NCBI GenBank assembly: GCA_021158405.1
Contig: JAGGUP010000003.1
Span: forward strand, 1 to 34,937
Direction of reading: 5' to 3'
Source of the DNA: Bacteroidales bacterium
Lineage (GTDB): Bacteria; Bacteroidota; Bacteroidia; Bacteroidales; UBA12170
Length of the DNA: 34,937 nucleotides
Position numbers and translations under genes: made by a program. The notes beneath the pieces were generated by a model, which searched no databases, had not been told where the DNA came from, and saw nothing but the letters and a program-made list of their open reading frames with translations. Shown here one piece after another: positions 8,422 through 18,200 of this stretch. Each line of letters opens with the position of its first letter. Position 1 is the first letter of the stretch.

Positions 8422-10025
8422 TTATAGTCTAAGGAATATGTTTTTCTGATAATTTCTCCTTCAGTATTAATCCCCTGAATAATGATCCAATAGCTATTGA
8501 ATTGATGGCTTTTTTTAATTTTCAAATCAATGCTTGTATTTTCATTTATGTTATAAACATCCCAAAAAATAGTGTTTCCAGCATCATCTTCCAAATTGGA
8601 ATCGTCTATTTTTTTATAATTTGATTTTGGTTGAAAGAAATCGAAATTGAAAAACAAACCTGTTTTTGGTAAACTAATGCCTCCAAAGTCTCCTTTACGA
8701 GTACGAATACTTATAATTCCACCATAAATAAAATTACCATAAACATAGGGATGTGGAATAATTTCAACTTTTTCTATACCGTGAGGCGAAACTGCTAAAA
8801 TTCGATTATAATCTTCAACGGCAACCATATCAATTAAAACTAAGGGTGCATAAATAGACATATCGTGAATCGAGCTTGAGATAATAAAAGATTTTTGTTT
8901 TTTTTGATTCTTAATGTGTATTAAACCAGGAAGTTCAGTAAAATATTCTTCCAAAGTTTCTAACGATATATATTTATCCAAATACAAGATGTCACTAGCA
9001 ATGCCATAAAAAGGGATTGAAAATGTGTCTAAAGTATATTCGGTTTTTTTTCTAAAATAATTCTTCTTAATTTGATTGAACTGTGCTAACACTAAGGCCG
9101 TTAAGCGTTCTTCTTTCGATAATATAAAAGGTGGATTCGGTAATAGAATTTGCTCTGAATCGTAATCTTTATCAACTAAAATTTTAGCATGTACATTTTC
9201 TTCCTTTTTTGTACTGATGAAGAGATCATGATTGCCTGTGATTTCGGGAAGCGAAAAATAAAACCGACCATCAGGTCCGGTCAGTGTTGGGATAAAATTT
9301 TTCTGTTCGATAATGGATAAGGTGACCTCTTTATATGCCAAAGGTTGATTGCTAATGCTGTCAACAAGGAAGCCACTCAAAGATAATCCGCGTGTTTCGG
9401 GAAAGAATTTATTGTTTGAAATAGGATTGTTTTGTGAATTAAAATTCGTTTTTTGGAAACTATGGGCAGGAACAATACTGATACTCACGTTTTCTAAACC
9501 TTGTAATTCATCTTGATTTAGATTAATTTGAAAATGATTAGGATTGCTTCCTGTGCTTTTGTTTAAAAGAAAGGGGGAATCTATAATTGAATCAAATACT
9601 TCGGCATCAGTTCCGGTTAAAAAATCCTGAGTATAAGGATTTACAATTTTTAGCGGCAAATAGAAGAAGCTATTTGCTCCGTAATTTCGCATATACTTAG
9701 TATAGGCTTTGAGATAATAGGTTCCACTAAGTAAGTCTTGAGGAATTTCCAAAACTCCTCGACATTGTTTATTTACAATTAAATGTTTCTGAGAAACTAG
9801 AGGTGTTCCATCAGGCAAAATTAACTCAAGATAAAGCGTTTTGCTTTGATCGTTTTGGTTTTCTAAAAAAGCAGCAAATTGAATTTCTTCGCCGCTAATA
9901 AATAAAGTACGATCTGTAAATATTCGAACATGCTCTTTGCTAAAATTATTATTTTGAGCTTGAATAAAACCAAACCCAATAAAAATTGGCAGAATAAGAA
10001 TGTATTTTAAGATTTTCATACGCAT
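8418..10025 (-). CDS. MG2/plug-domain secreted protein
   Basis: A 535-aa exported protein with a signal peptide at about 1-24 (FGFIQAQ). Residues about 30-120 resemble the MG2 macroglobulin domain (VRIFTDRTLFISGEEIQF..LPDGTPL..LSGTYYLKAYTKYMRNYG). A CarboxypepD_reg-like domain follows at about 215-280 (LSGFLVDSISNQPLAYKEV..GPDGRFYFSLP), then a TonB-receptor plug-like segment at about 345-445 (EEYFTELPGL..PLVLIDMVAVEDYNRI..IEKVEIIPHPYVYG..GGIISIRTRKG). There is no barrel after the plug. Related Bacteroidota proteins of this architecture are, as I recall, usually longer, so this is a short form. Role unknown; a periplasmic or surface accessory of the neighbouring receptor is inferred. It is last in a four-gene operon, starting 3 bases after the previous stop. 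A second ATG lies two codons in. Confidence 0.8.
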   Translation of the reverse strand: MRMKILKYILILPIFIGFGFIQAQNNNFSKEHVRIFTDRTLFISGEEIQFAAFLENQNDQSKTLYLELILPDGTPLVSQKHLIVNKQCRGVLEIPQDLLSGTYYLKAYTKYMRNYGANSFFYLPLKIVNPYTQDFLTGTDAEVFDSIIDSPFLLNKSTGSNPNHFQINLNQDELQGLENVSISIVPAHSFQKTNFNSQNNPISNNKFFPETRGLSLSGFLVDSISNQPLAYKEVTLSIIEQKNFIPTLTGPDGRFYFSLPEITGNHDLFISTKKEENVHAKILVDKDYDSEQILLPNPPFILSKEERLTALVLAQFNQIKKNYFRKKTEYTLDTFSIPFYGIASDILYLDKYISLETLEEYFTELPGLIHIKNQKKQKSFIISSSIHDMSIYAPLVLIDMVAVEDYNRILAVSPHGIEKVEIIPHPYVYGNFIYGGIISIRTRKGDFGGISLPKTGLFFNFDFFQPKSNYKKIDDSNLEDDAGNTIFWDVYNINENTSIDLKIKKSHQFNSYWIIIQGINTEGEIIRKTYSLDYN

Positions 10026-10028
10026 TAT

Positions 10029-11189
10029 TTAATAGGGCCAAAAGTTTGGTTTAACATTAGTTCCGCTATGAGACGAGCAATCTACACATTGTTCTGATAA
10101 GTAAACCAACAGAAAACCGCCTTTATAATCGCTCATTAAAAAGCCTGGATATTTTTCTCTTCCAATATCTCGTAAACCGCCATGTTCGATTACTTCCGGT
10201 AAGCAACCTGGAAATGGATTCGTTGGCATAGCATCAATAAATATACGTTGCTCACTAATAGCTGAGGCACTAAAAAAACCAAGTACTTCTTTTTCGGGAT
10301 GCGTTAAATTCTTTATATTTCCTTGTGTATCTACGGGTTGCTTGTTATAAAGTGATGCGTTTTGATTGTTGTTTAAACGCACGCTTTCCCAGTAAATAAA
10401 TGCTTTTCTTGATAAACCCACCTGACGAACAAGCAAACTATAACCATAAGTAAGATAATCTCTGTTTAAGGGCACAAAATGAAGGCTAAAGTTATGAAAT
10501 TTATTTGCTGAAAGATTTTCAGTAGAGAGGGTCATTATTTCTGGTACTCGAGCTGTAGTCCAGCAAGTCATTAAAGACGAATCAGGAGGATAAATATGAT
10601 GAATAACTCCATCATAATACCACTCGCGGGGATAAGAGGCGTGATGCTCATAAGTTGAAACCAACTCAATTAAATAATAATTACTGCTTGTTTCGTCTCC
10701 TTCAATATCTAAAAAAAACTGTAAGCCCCTTGTATAGTATTTATAAGCTCCATTGTATATGCTGTCGATCTTGTATTGAGGAGGTTTAATTTCTCCAACT
10801 TTCGTCATTATTTCCGGCTCAGATTGAAGTTCGTCTCCATCCGGAGTTAATATATGAATATGATATGCAGTGCCTACTTTTATGTTTTCTTTATCGATAT
10901 GGAACATATAGATGCCTGGAGAAGATTGTGATTCGAAGGCTTTATATTCGTTGCCATTTTCATCCCAGATGCTGACTTCGCATCCCGTTAGTTTTTCGAA
11001 AATATTTTCATTTAAAGGGATTGATTTGCTAAGGGTAATAGATTGCCAATACTCATCCGTGTTGGTTAATTTCCCGGAAACTACAATTTTTGAACTGGTT
11101 TCAGTATCAATTTTAGGTGTGTAGGGTTTAATACACGCTGATAAAAATCCTAACGCTAATATAAATACTATGATTTTATTTCGAAGCAT
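10029..11189 (-). CDS. DUF4249 domain lipoprotein
   Basis: A 386-aa lipoprotein with lipobox LSAC (Cys19 from this start). The start is the ATG at 11189; an in-frame TTG at 11198 would only add three residues. The body matches the Bacteroidota DUF4249 family: an N-terminal VVSGKLTNTDEYWQSITLSKSIP strand pair, then VSIWDENGNEY..SPGIYMF and GTAYHIHILTPDGDELQSEPE. The C-terminal region is Cys-rich near the end (GCLPE, EQCVDCSSH), which suggests disulfides or an interaction patch. DUF4249 genes are typically found beside STN-type TonB receptors, as here, and are thought to be SusD-like surface partners, though this is not proven. The gene overlaps the receptor's 3' end by 14 bases, so translation is probably coupled. 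Confidence 0.88.
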   Translation of the reverse strand: MLRNKIIVFILALGFLSACIKPYTPKIDTETSSKIVVSGKLTNTDEYWQSITLSKSIPLNENIFEKLTGCEVSIWDENGNEYKAFESQSSPGIYMFHIDKENIKVGTAYHIHILTPDGDELQSEPEIMTKVGEIKPPQYKIDSIYNGAYKYYTRGLQFFLDIEGDETSSNYYLIELVSTYEHHASYPREWYYDGVIHHIYPPDSSLMTCWTTARVPEIMTLSTENLSANKFHNFSLHFVPLNRDYLTYGYSLLVRQVGLSRKAFIYWESVRLNNNQNASLYNKQPVDTQGNIKNLTHPEKEVLGFFSASAISEQRIFIDAMPTNPFPGCLPEVIEHGGLRDIGREKYPGFLMSDYKGGFLLVYLSEQCVDCSSHSGTNVKPNFWPY

Positions 11190-13947
11190 AATTCCCAAGT
11201 TTAAATAACCAAGTAGCCGTAAATAATGGTACCCCTATAATTGAATATTGATAACTCATCAAATACCCATTCGCCTGATCGAAAAATACCGAATAAGGGT
11301 TTTCCCGACCGGTTAAATTGTATACACTAAATAAAAATGAGCTATGTATGAATTTATTCTTCCTTAAATTTCCTTCAATTTTCATCGAAATATCGGCTCT
11401 AAAATAATGAGGTATTCGGTATTTATTGCGACTCGAATAGTCGATAAAGTCCAGTTCCTCAATTGTATAATTGGCAATTGGATAGGTAACAGGTTTTCCA
11501 CTTTGATAAGTAATAGTTGATGATACACTAATCCGTTTTCTTATTTTGTAATTGATCATCGCATTTATTACATGCGGAATATCAAAGCTTGCCGGGTATA
11601 ATTTCCCTTGATTAATTTGTTCCCAGCTATTCTCATTGGCAATCTTTACAAAAGCACGTGAAAATGTATAGGCAAACCATCCGTTTAATTTATGCCCGCT
11701 GCGTTTTATTAAAAATTCAAAGCCATAAGCATTCTGGTCACCTTGAAGTACGGATTGTTCTACATTTGGATTGTCGATAAATTCTGCCCCATCTCTAAAT
11801 TCGGTATAATTATGCGTTTTCTTGTAAAACATTTCAAAAGACGTTTCCCAGTCTCCATAGGGTATTGTTCTAAAAATACCAGCAGAAATTTGCTGACTCT
11901 CTGCCGGTTTTAAATAATAATCAGCCAATTTCCATTGTGTATTTGGGGCTATGGCGATGGTGTTATTTAGCATAAAAATATTTTGATGCGTTCGGTTATA
12001 GGAAACTTTTAAACTTCCGTTTTTATCCGTTTCAAAATTAATTGCTGCCCGAATATCGGGAGAAAAATACCATTTTATAATTTCGCCCTTCTTAAATTGT
12101 ATAGAATCTTGAATATAGCGATCTTCTTTTGGATAGTCTTCAAAATAAGTATAAACCGTTTTTGCACCGAAAGCACCGAAAGCACCAAATCGAAATCCGA
12201 TATTAGTGCTTAATCGAGGCGTAATGTGATAATTGTCAGTTATATAAACGGCACCTTCAATAGATTGCTCTGTTCCTAATTCGGTTTTTACTTTAAGTGA
12301 TTCAATACCATAAGGATTCACAGTCCCTCTATCTAAACTATAAACAATTGCAGTTGCGCCATATAGTAAATTGTGTTTATCGTTTAAGCGTTGTTCAAAT
12401 TCAATTCTGGTTTCAAAATCAGCTATTTGATAATTATGCTCATAAGAAGTCGTCTCTTGTTGTGTGTCGAGTGTGCTGAAGCCATATAAAGAGCCAACCG
12501 CAGAAATATTAAGCCTTTTGTAATCAGAGAAATTATGGCCGTAGTTCACAGAAGCTCCTTTATTGTAATAGCTGTAAGTATTTAAATCCGCGAGTTGGAA
12601 ATAATCATTGCTATAATATCCAAATAAAGTCAACTGAGTCTTTTGAGTGTCGTAGTTTACAGAAGCTGTATAATCGGCAAATTTTGATGAGCTGGCGTTT
12701 ATTGTTGGATCATCAATCTTAGCTAAAATCCAGTCGGAGTAGCTTCTTCGACCACTTAGTATGAAAGAGGCTGTCTCTTTTTTGATTGGACCTTCAAGTA
12801 TTAAATTGGCAGATATTGGGCTTATTCCGCCATGCAAAGTGTAATTTTTTTTATTACCTTCACGTGTTTTAATATCAAAAACAGAAGATAATCTTCCTCC
12901 ATATGAAGCAGGAATATAGCCCTTATAAATCGAAAAATCATTAATGATCTCTGAATTAAAAGCTGGAAAAAACCCAAATAAATGAGAAGTATTATAAATG
13001 GGGATATTGTTGATATAGAAAGCATTCTGGTCAGCATTTCCACCGCGTACATTTACTCCTGATGAACCTTCGCCAACGCTCACAATTCCCGGAAGCATTT
13101 CCGACACTTTTAAAATGTCTTGTTCCCCCATCATCATAGGAATTTCGCGTATGGTTTTAACTGCAATTTTTTCTAAGCCTGGATCTTTTACGCGTATATT
13201 CATCTGTTTGTCACCATAAACTACTACTTCGTCCATTTCGAAATTGGCCTGATTCATTTCCACATTAAACGATCCTGAGGAATAGATGTTTAGATGATAT
13301 CTTTTTTCTTCCATACCAAGAAAATTGAAACGAGCCGTGTATTTTCCAGGCCGAATATTCAGTGAAAAACGACCCTGATTATCAGCAGCTGTACCACTCT
13401 TAGTCTCTTCGATATATAAAGTTGCCCCAGGGATGGTTTCGCCACTTATGGCTTTATGGATATTCCCTGAAATTTCAACAGCTCGTGTACCCGAACTTTG
13501 CTCTTGTTTGCCTAGGGTAATCACTTGCAGGTCAGCCATACGTCCTTTTAAATAAGCTGATTTTTCAATTTGTTTTGTGAGGGAAGCATCCGCTTGTTGA
13601 AGACCTGCTTCTTTTATAATTTGATAGGGGGGGAGTTTTGTAATGAGCTGTTCAGAAGAAAGCAATATAAGATTCCCTTCCCATTCAGAAACGGTTAGTT
13701 TTGAACCAAAAAGAGCTTTTTTAACAGCCTCTAAAGGTGAAATACTATCATTGTGAAGAGTAACAATTATATCTTTCACCCAGCTTTCCTGATAATAGAT
13801 TTTTAAATTTGCTTTTTCTTCAATTAGCTTTGCGAAAGCTGAAAAAGGAAGCTTATCCGCATGAACTTTAATGGGTTCCTTCGAATCGGGACTGATCAAA
13901 AATAAAGGCAGCCATAACAACTGAAAATATAAAATTATAGTTTTCAT
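11176..13947 (-). CDS. TonB-dependent receptor with N-terminal STN domain
   Basis: A 923-aa outer-membrane receptor. A signal peptide is followed by a secretin/TonB N-terminal (STN) domain at about 25-100 (IKVHADKLPFSAFAKLIEEK..SISPLEAVKKALFGSKLTVS), a CarboxypepD_reg domain at about 160-235, a plug at about 255-360 (GVNVRGGNADQNAFYINNIPIYNTSHLFGFFPAFNS) and a barrel to the C-terminus (LFKLGNYASK). STN domains let FecA-type receptors signal to FecR-type anti-sigma factors, but no FecR or ECF sigma gene is in the window. The ATG overlaps the stop of the upstream gene in an ATGA arrangement, and the DUF4249 gene starts within the 3' end. Substrate unknown; a transport and possibly sensing role is likely. 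Confidence 0.93.
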   Translation of the reverse strand: MKTIILYFQLLWLPLFLISPDSKEPIKVHADKLPFSAFAKLIEEKANLKIYYQESWVKDIIVTLHNDSISPLEAVKKALFGSKLTVSEWEGNLILLSSEQLITKLPPYQIIKEAGLQQADASLTKQIEKSAYLKGRMADLQVITLGKQEQSSGTRAVEISGNIHKAISGETIPGATLYIEETKSGTAADNQGRFSLNIRPGKYTARFNFLGMEEKRYHLNIYSSGSFNVEMNQANFEMDEVVVYGDKQMNIRVKDPGLEKIAVKTIREIPMMMGEQDILKVSEMLPGIVSVGEGSSGVNVRGGNADQNAFYINNIPIYNTSHLFGFFPAFNSEIINDFSIYKGYIPASYGGRLSSVFDIKTREGNKKNYTLHGGISPISANLILEGPIKKETASFILSGRRSYSDWILAKIDDPTINASSSKFADYTASVNYDTQKTQLTLFGYYSNDYFQLADLNTYSYYNKGASVNYGHNFSDYKRLNISAVGSLYGFSTLDTQQETTSYEHNYQIADFETRIEFEQRLNDKHNLLYGATAIVYSLDRGTVNPYGIESLKVKTELGTEQSIEGAVYITDNYHITPRLSTNIGFRFGAFGAFGAKTVYTYFEDYPKEDRYIQDSIQFKKGEIIKWYFSPDIRAAINFETDKNGSLKVSYNRTHQNIFMLNNTIAIAPNTQWKLADYYLKPAESQQISAGIFRTIPYGDWETSFEMFYKKTHNYTEFRDGAEFIDNPNVEQSVLQGDQNAYGFEFLIKRSGHKLNGWFAYTFSRAFVKIANENSWEQINQGKLYPASFDIPHVINAMINYKIRKRISVSSTITYQSGKPVTYPIANYTIEELDFIDYSSRNKYRIPHYFRADISMKIEGNLRKNKFIHSSFLFSVYNLTGRENPYSVFFDQANGYLMSYQYSIIGVPLFTATWLFKLGNYASK

Positions 13948-14639
13948 AGACCAAGTTGATTACAGTAAACTAAAAGTTCATTCAACTGCTCCATAGAATT
14001 GCTGCGATTTTTTATTTTCTTGAGCCTCATATATTTTTTTACTTTTTCTTGAGCTGATGGATTGAGTAGTGCCAAGATGGTTTTTGTGTTTTTATATTCT
14101 TGTAAAGTGTTGTTATATGATATATAAAGAGTTTGATGCTTTTTATCGAAAGTATAGTACTCCGAGACAAAAGAGATATCTGCAACCAATTTTTTAGTCC
14201 ATTGTATATGCAATTGAATTGATCCTTCATTTAGAGTTTGTACAATTATTTTCTGGCCATCGGATTTCAATATAACAGAGAATTGTTCTTCTCCAATACT
14301 GAACTTTTCTAACCAGGCTTTCGAAACGGCTAATAATCTGTTTGAGCCTTGTGGATCTAGATATTTTAAAATCACTTGTTGATTTAAGATATCATAGTTT
14401 AAAAAAACATTTTCATAGGTAGTGCCTCGAACGGAAATAGTGCCTTCAATAAAATCTTTTTGTTCAAAGTACTGATGCCCTTTTACGCCAACACCTGGAA
14501 AATAATTATAAACTTCCCCATTGTGAAGTATTGGCTCTAAACCGTAGACTTGCGTATCATCAATTGAATTTTGTGCAGCAACAGGAGCCACTATTGAACA
14601 GAGTAATACGCTAAAAAGCAAATATACGAAACGAAACAT
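13944..14639 (-). CDS. Hypothetical exported protein leading the STN-receptor operon
   Basis: I do not recognise a named family. The 231-aa product has a clear signal peptide (MFRFVYLLFSVLLCSIVAPVAAQ). The ATG at 14639 is preferred over an in-frame TTG at 14663 because TACCTTTG, a perfect -7 promoter box, overlaps that TTG. The mature part is mostly predicted strands (NYFPGVGVKGHQYFEQ, TISVRGTTYENVFLNYDIL, QVILKYLDPQG), suggesting a compact beta protein. The last 45 residues are charged and helical (EKVKKYMRLKKIKNRSNSM then EQLNELLVYCNQLGL). Its stop overlaps the receptor start by 4 bases, so a job tied to the receptor, such as a periplasmic accessory, is inferred. It is the first gene of the operon. 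Confidence 0.75.
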   Translation of the reverse strand: MFRFVYLLFSVLLCSIVAPVAAQNSIDDTQVYGLEPILHNGEVYNYFPGVGVKGHQYFEQKDFIEGTISVRGTTYENVFLNYDILNQQVILKYLDPQGSNRLLAVSKAWLEKFSIGEEQFSVILKSDGQKIIVQTLNEGSIQLHIQWTKKLVADISFVSEYYTFDKKHQTLYISYNNTLQEYKNTKTILALLNPSAQEKVKKYMRLKKIKNRSNSMEQLNELLVYCNQLGL

Positions 14640-14660
14640 ATTGATTTTTTTGTGTTTTTG

Positions 14661-14668
14661 CAAAGGTA
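14661..14668 (-). promoter_or_regulatory. -7 box of the STN-receptor operon
   Basis: The minus strand reads TACCTTTG, a full match to TAnnTTTG. It lies 21 bases before the ATG at 14639 and overlaps the alternative TTG start, which helps exclude that start. A -33 TTG is not evident. Confidence 0.5.
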
Positions 14669-15088
14669 TTTTATTCTATCAAGTAGATTAATGGTTGCTG
14701 AGTTTTTTTATATTTCCCTTGTTGATTATAGAACGTTTAGAAATAACCTAATTAATGAAATAATTCATTGATTTTTTTGGTCACGTTTTATATTGAACAA
14801 GTTCATTCTCTATTTCTTTTATTCAAACTCTATGCCACAAATTATATTGATCTTCTATAAAGCTGTTTAAGTAAAAACATTTAAATAAAGATCAAAACAG
14901 CTGTAAATATATTTGACACCAGTTGTACATATAATTTACATGTTTTTGTTTTTTTTAATGCAAATCAACAAATCAGGCTCCTTTAGTTTTATTACATTTA
15001 ACCTTTTGCAACTTCATTGACAGTGGATAATTTTGCTAAAGAGAAAATTTTATTTTGTTAATAGATGTTAACACTTAGAATTATTTTT

Positions 15089-15096
15089 TATCTTTG
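15089..15096 (+). promoter_or_regulatory. -7 box candidate of the second susCD operon
   Basis: TATCTTTG fully matches TAnnTTTG, 132 bases upstream of the preferred ATG, implying a leader of about 125 bases. No -33 TTG is at the standard distance. The hairpin at 15099-15134 begins right after the box. Confidence 0.45.
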
Positions 15097-15098
15097 AC

Positions 15099-15134
15099 TG
15101 TTCGTTTATGATACAGATTGTACATTATCGAACA
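15099..15134 (+). promoter_or_regulatory. Near-perfect palindrome at the susC transcription start
   Basis: TGTTCG (15099-15104) pairs with CGAACA (15129-15134). Inside, ATG pairs with CAT and TACA (15112-15115) with TGTA (15119-15122) around a 3-base loop; two mismatches and one bulge interrupt the stem. It starts 3 bases after the -7 box, so it would cover the start site as an operator or form the very 5' end of the mRNA. Confidence 0.4.
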
Positions 15135-15228
15135 TTTAAGAATAAAACAGGCTGGCTAAATCCTTTTTAATCAGTACTTTTATTATATGGGAAATTTTAA
15201 TTTTATTACTAATCAAATTTTTGAAATT

Positions 15229-18200
15229 ATGAGAAAATTTTCAATTTGGCTTGTCGGTCTATTGCTTTTTGCAAGTACCGGCTTTGCTAATGCACAAACA
15301 AAGTCAATTTCGGGTACTGTTACTAGTGCCGACGATGGTTTGACCTTGCCAGGTGTGGCCGTGATAGTTAAAGGAACAACTATCGGAACGACTACCAATA
15401 TGGAAGGTCAGTACCAAATCGATGTGCCTACAAGTGCAACTACTTTAGTGTTTTCTTTTATTGGCCTTAAAGATAGTGAGGTTCAAATAGGAGAACAAAC
15501 TATTATTGACGTTGTTATGAGTTCGGATATGTTTAATCTGGACGAAATAATTGTTGCCGGTGTTGCCTCTGGTACACAACGTAAAAAACTTACTGTTTCC
15601 GTAGGAAAAGTAAGTGCAGACGATCTTCTTGAAGTTCCAGCTACTAATGCTGCCGGTGCTCTTCAAGGTAAAATGGCGGGTGTTCAGGTAACTACCAATA
15701 CAGGTACTCCTGGTCAATCAGCTACTATCCTTATTCGTGGTGCTACTTCTATTTCCGGAAGTCAAGAGCCTCTTTACATTGTAGATGGTGCTATAATTGA
15801 AGGTGGTTTATCTGATTTAAATGTGGATGACATCGAGTCTATCGAAGTAGTAAAAGGAGCTTCCGCTTCTGCTCTTTATGGTTCTCGTGCCGGTAGTGGT
15901 GTTATTGTTGTTACAACTAAAAGAGGTGCTAATTTAAGCGAAGGACAAACAAAAATTACAATTCGTAATGAGTTTGGTTCTAACCAAATGCCAAAACTCC
16001 TTCCTTTAGCTGAGCATCATAGCTATGATTTAAAAGATAATCCTAGTTCGGTTTATACAGATTATGCAGGTGTTACTTTTCCAGCAGATTATACTGGTGG
16101 TACAGATCCTGATATTGCCGGTAACCGTGTTTTATCTTTAGATCATTATGCTGATAATCCTTATGCATTTGTAAATGATAATCAAGATGCAATTTTCAGA
16201 AACGGTAATTTCTATACAAATTATGCTTCTGTAGCTAATAAATCAGGAAAAACCAATTTCATGATATCTTTTGAGAACTCTCAAGAAGAAGGTGTGTTGG
16301 AATATACTGATGGTTATAATCGTAAGAATTTCCGCGTAAACGTTGATCATTATATTGGTGAAAAATTTAAAATTTCCGCCAGTCAATTAATTGGAAAAAG
16401 CTTTACTCAAGCTCCAGGTGGAATTAATGATAACGGAGGTATTTTCTTCGATGTATTATTCCTATTACCTGATATTGATTTAACACGCCCCAACGAAGAG
16501 AATGGCGATCCTTTTGATGTTAATGTTAGTAACTGGAATAGCAATGAGGATAACCCATTGTATGCTTTAACTAAACTTCAACGCAAAGAAGACAAAACCT
16601 ATATGATTGGTACTTATGGTGCTGAATGGTTTGCTTCTGATTGGTTAACTGTTGATGCAAAATATGCTTTCGATAGAAGAAATAGAGATTATACTTCTTG
16701 GACACCTAAAGGAATGCTACAACGTGGAGGAACTTTACTTGTTGAAGACTTAGGTTCTTTATATAAATTTGGTAGTGCAACTTTTTCTCAAACTGCACAG
16801 GTTACGGCTCATTTAAATAAGCAATTTGGCGATTTGACAACTAAAGCTAAATTCAGCTATTTGTTTGAAGATATGAGTTATATGAGTACTGGTGCCACTG
16901 GATATGATTTCTCTGTTGAGAATATTCCTTCTTTTGACGCTATCGTGGGTGCTAAGTCAATTACCTCTTATAATGAACAGGTTACTGCAGAAAACGTTTT
17001 TGGTATTTTTCAATTCGATTTAAAAGGAAAATATTTAGCTGATGTTATGGTTCGTTACGATGGTTCTTCACTTTTTGGAGAAAACGAAAGATGGAAGCCT
17101 TATTACAGGGTTTCTGCTGCTTACCGTATTAGCGAAGACTTTACAATTCCAGGTTTTCAGGAATTGAAAGTACGTGCTGCTTATGGTACATCAGGACAAC
17201 GTCCTGGTTTTGCTGCTCAGTATGAGACCTATGGATTTTCAAATGGATTACCTTCTCCAAGTACATTAGGTAATAAAAACTTAAAGCCATCAAACTCTGC
17301 TGAATTAGAAATTGGTCTAAACGCAGAATTCTTAAACCGCTTTAGTCTTGAATTTGTGTATGCAAATACAAATACTACTGATCAGATTTTACAAGCTCCA
17401 TTACCTGCTTATTATGGTTATCAATACCAATGGCAAAATGCAGGAGCACTTGAAAGTACTGTATTTGAAGCAACTTTAGGAGCTAGCATAATCAAGAAAA
17501 AAGATTTCTCTTGGACTGCAAACTTGGTTTTTGACCGTATTCGTCAAACCGTTACTGAATTGAATATTCCAGCTTTCCAAACCGGACCTGTTGGTCAGGA
17601 TGCGGATCAGGCTTTCTATATTCGTCAAGGCGAAACTTTTGGTATTATTTATGGTACTCAATGGTTAACTAGTCTTGATGACTTGGCTCTTCAATTAAGT
17701 GATGGAGATGCTGTCACTAATTATGAAATCAATAGCGATGGTTATGTTATTCCTAAAGGTACTCAAGGTACTGTAAATGAAAAACCAGTTAAATTGTTAG
17801 ACGAAAATGGTGTAACAGCTAAAACCGTTATTGGTAATACCAATCCTGATTTCCGTTTAGGTTTGAGCAATACCCTTAAATACAAAAATATTAGCTTGTA
17901 TTTCTTGTTAGATTTCAAAAATGGTGGCGATGTTTACAATCGTACTGCACAATGGTTATATCGTGACCTTCGTCACATTGATGTTGACCAATTTGGCAAG
18001 CCTGAAAATGAAAAGAAAGCAACTAATTATTTCTCTACCCTTTATGATGTTAACGATATCAACTCTCACTTCGTAGAAGATGCTACTTATTTGAAATTAA
18101 GAGAACTTTCGTTATACTATACTTTAGGTGAAAAGCAATTGAGTGGATTTGCTAATGGATTTTTCAAATCAGTTAAACTTGGTTTGATCGGACGTAACTT

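Larger units (their letters stand above)
14669..15228. other. Divergent intergenic region, STN operon / second susC
   Basis: No gene. This divergent spacer carries the susC -7 box (15089-15096) and the hairpin at 15099-15134, listed separately. An ATG at 15187 is in frame with susC but gives an N-terminal extension that would disrupt the signal peptide. Confidence 0.45.

Noticed and set aside
14640-14663. TTG start for the first gene of the STN-receptor operon
   Set aside because: A perfect -7 promoter box overlaps it, so this codon would not be on the mRNA.
15187-15228. Upstream ATG of the second susC giving a 14-residue extension
   Set aside because: The extension would precede a normal signal peptide, and the ATG at 15229 has the same local context as the first susC start.
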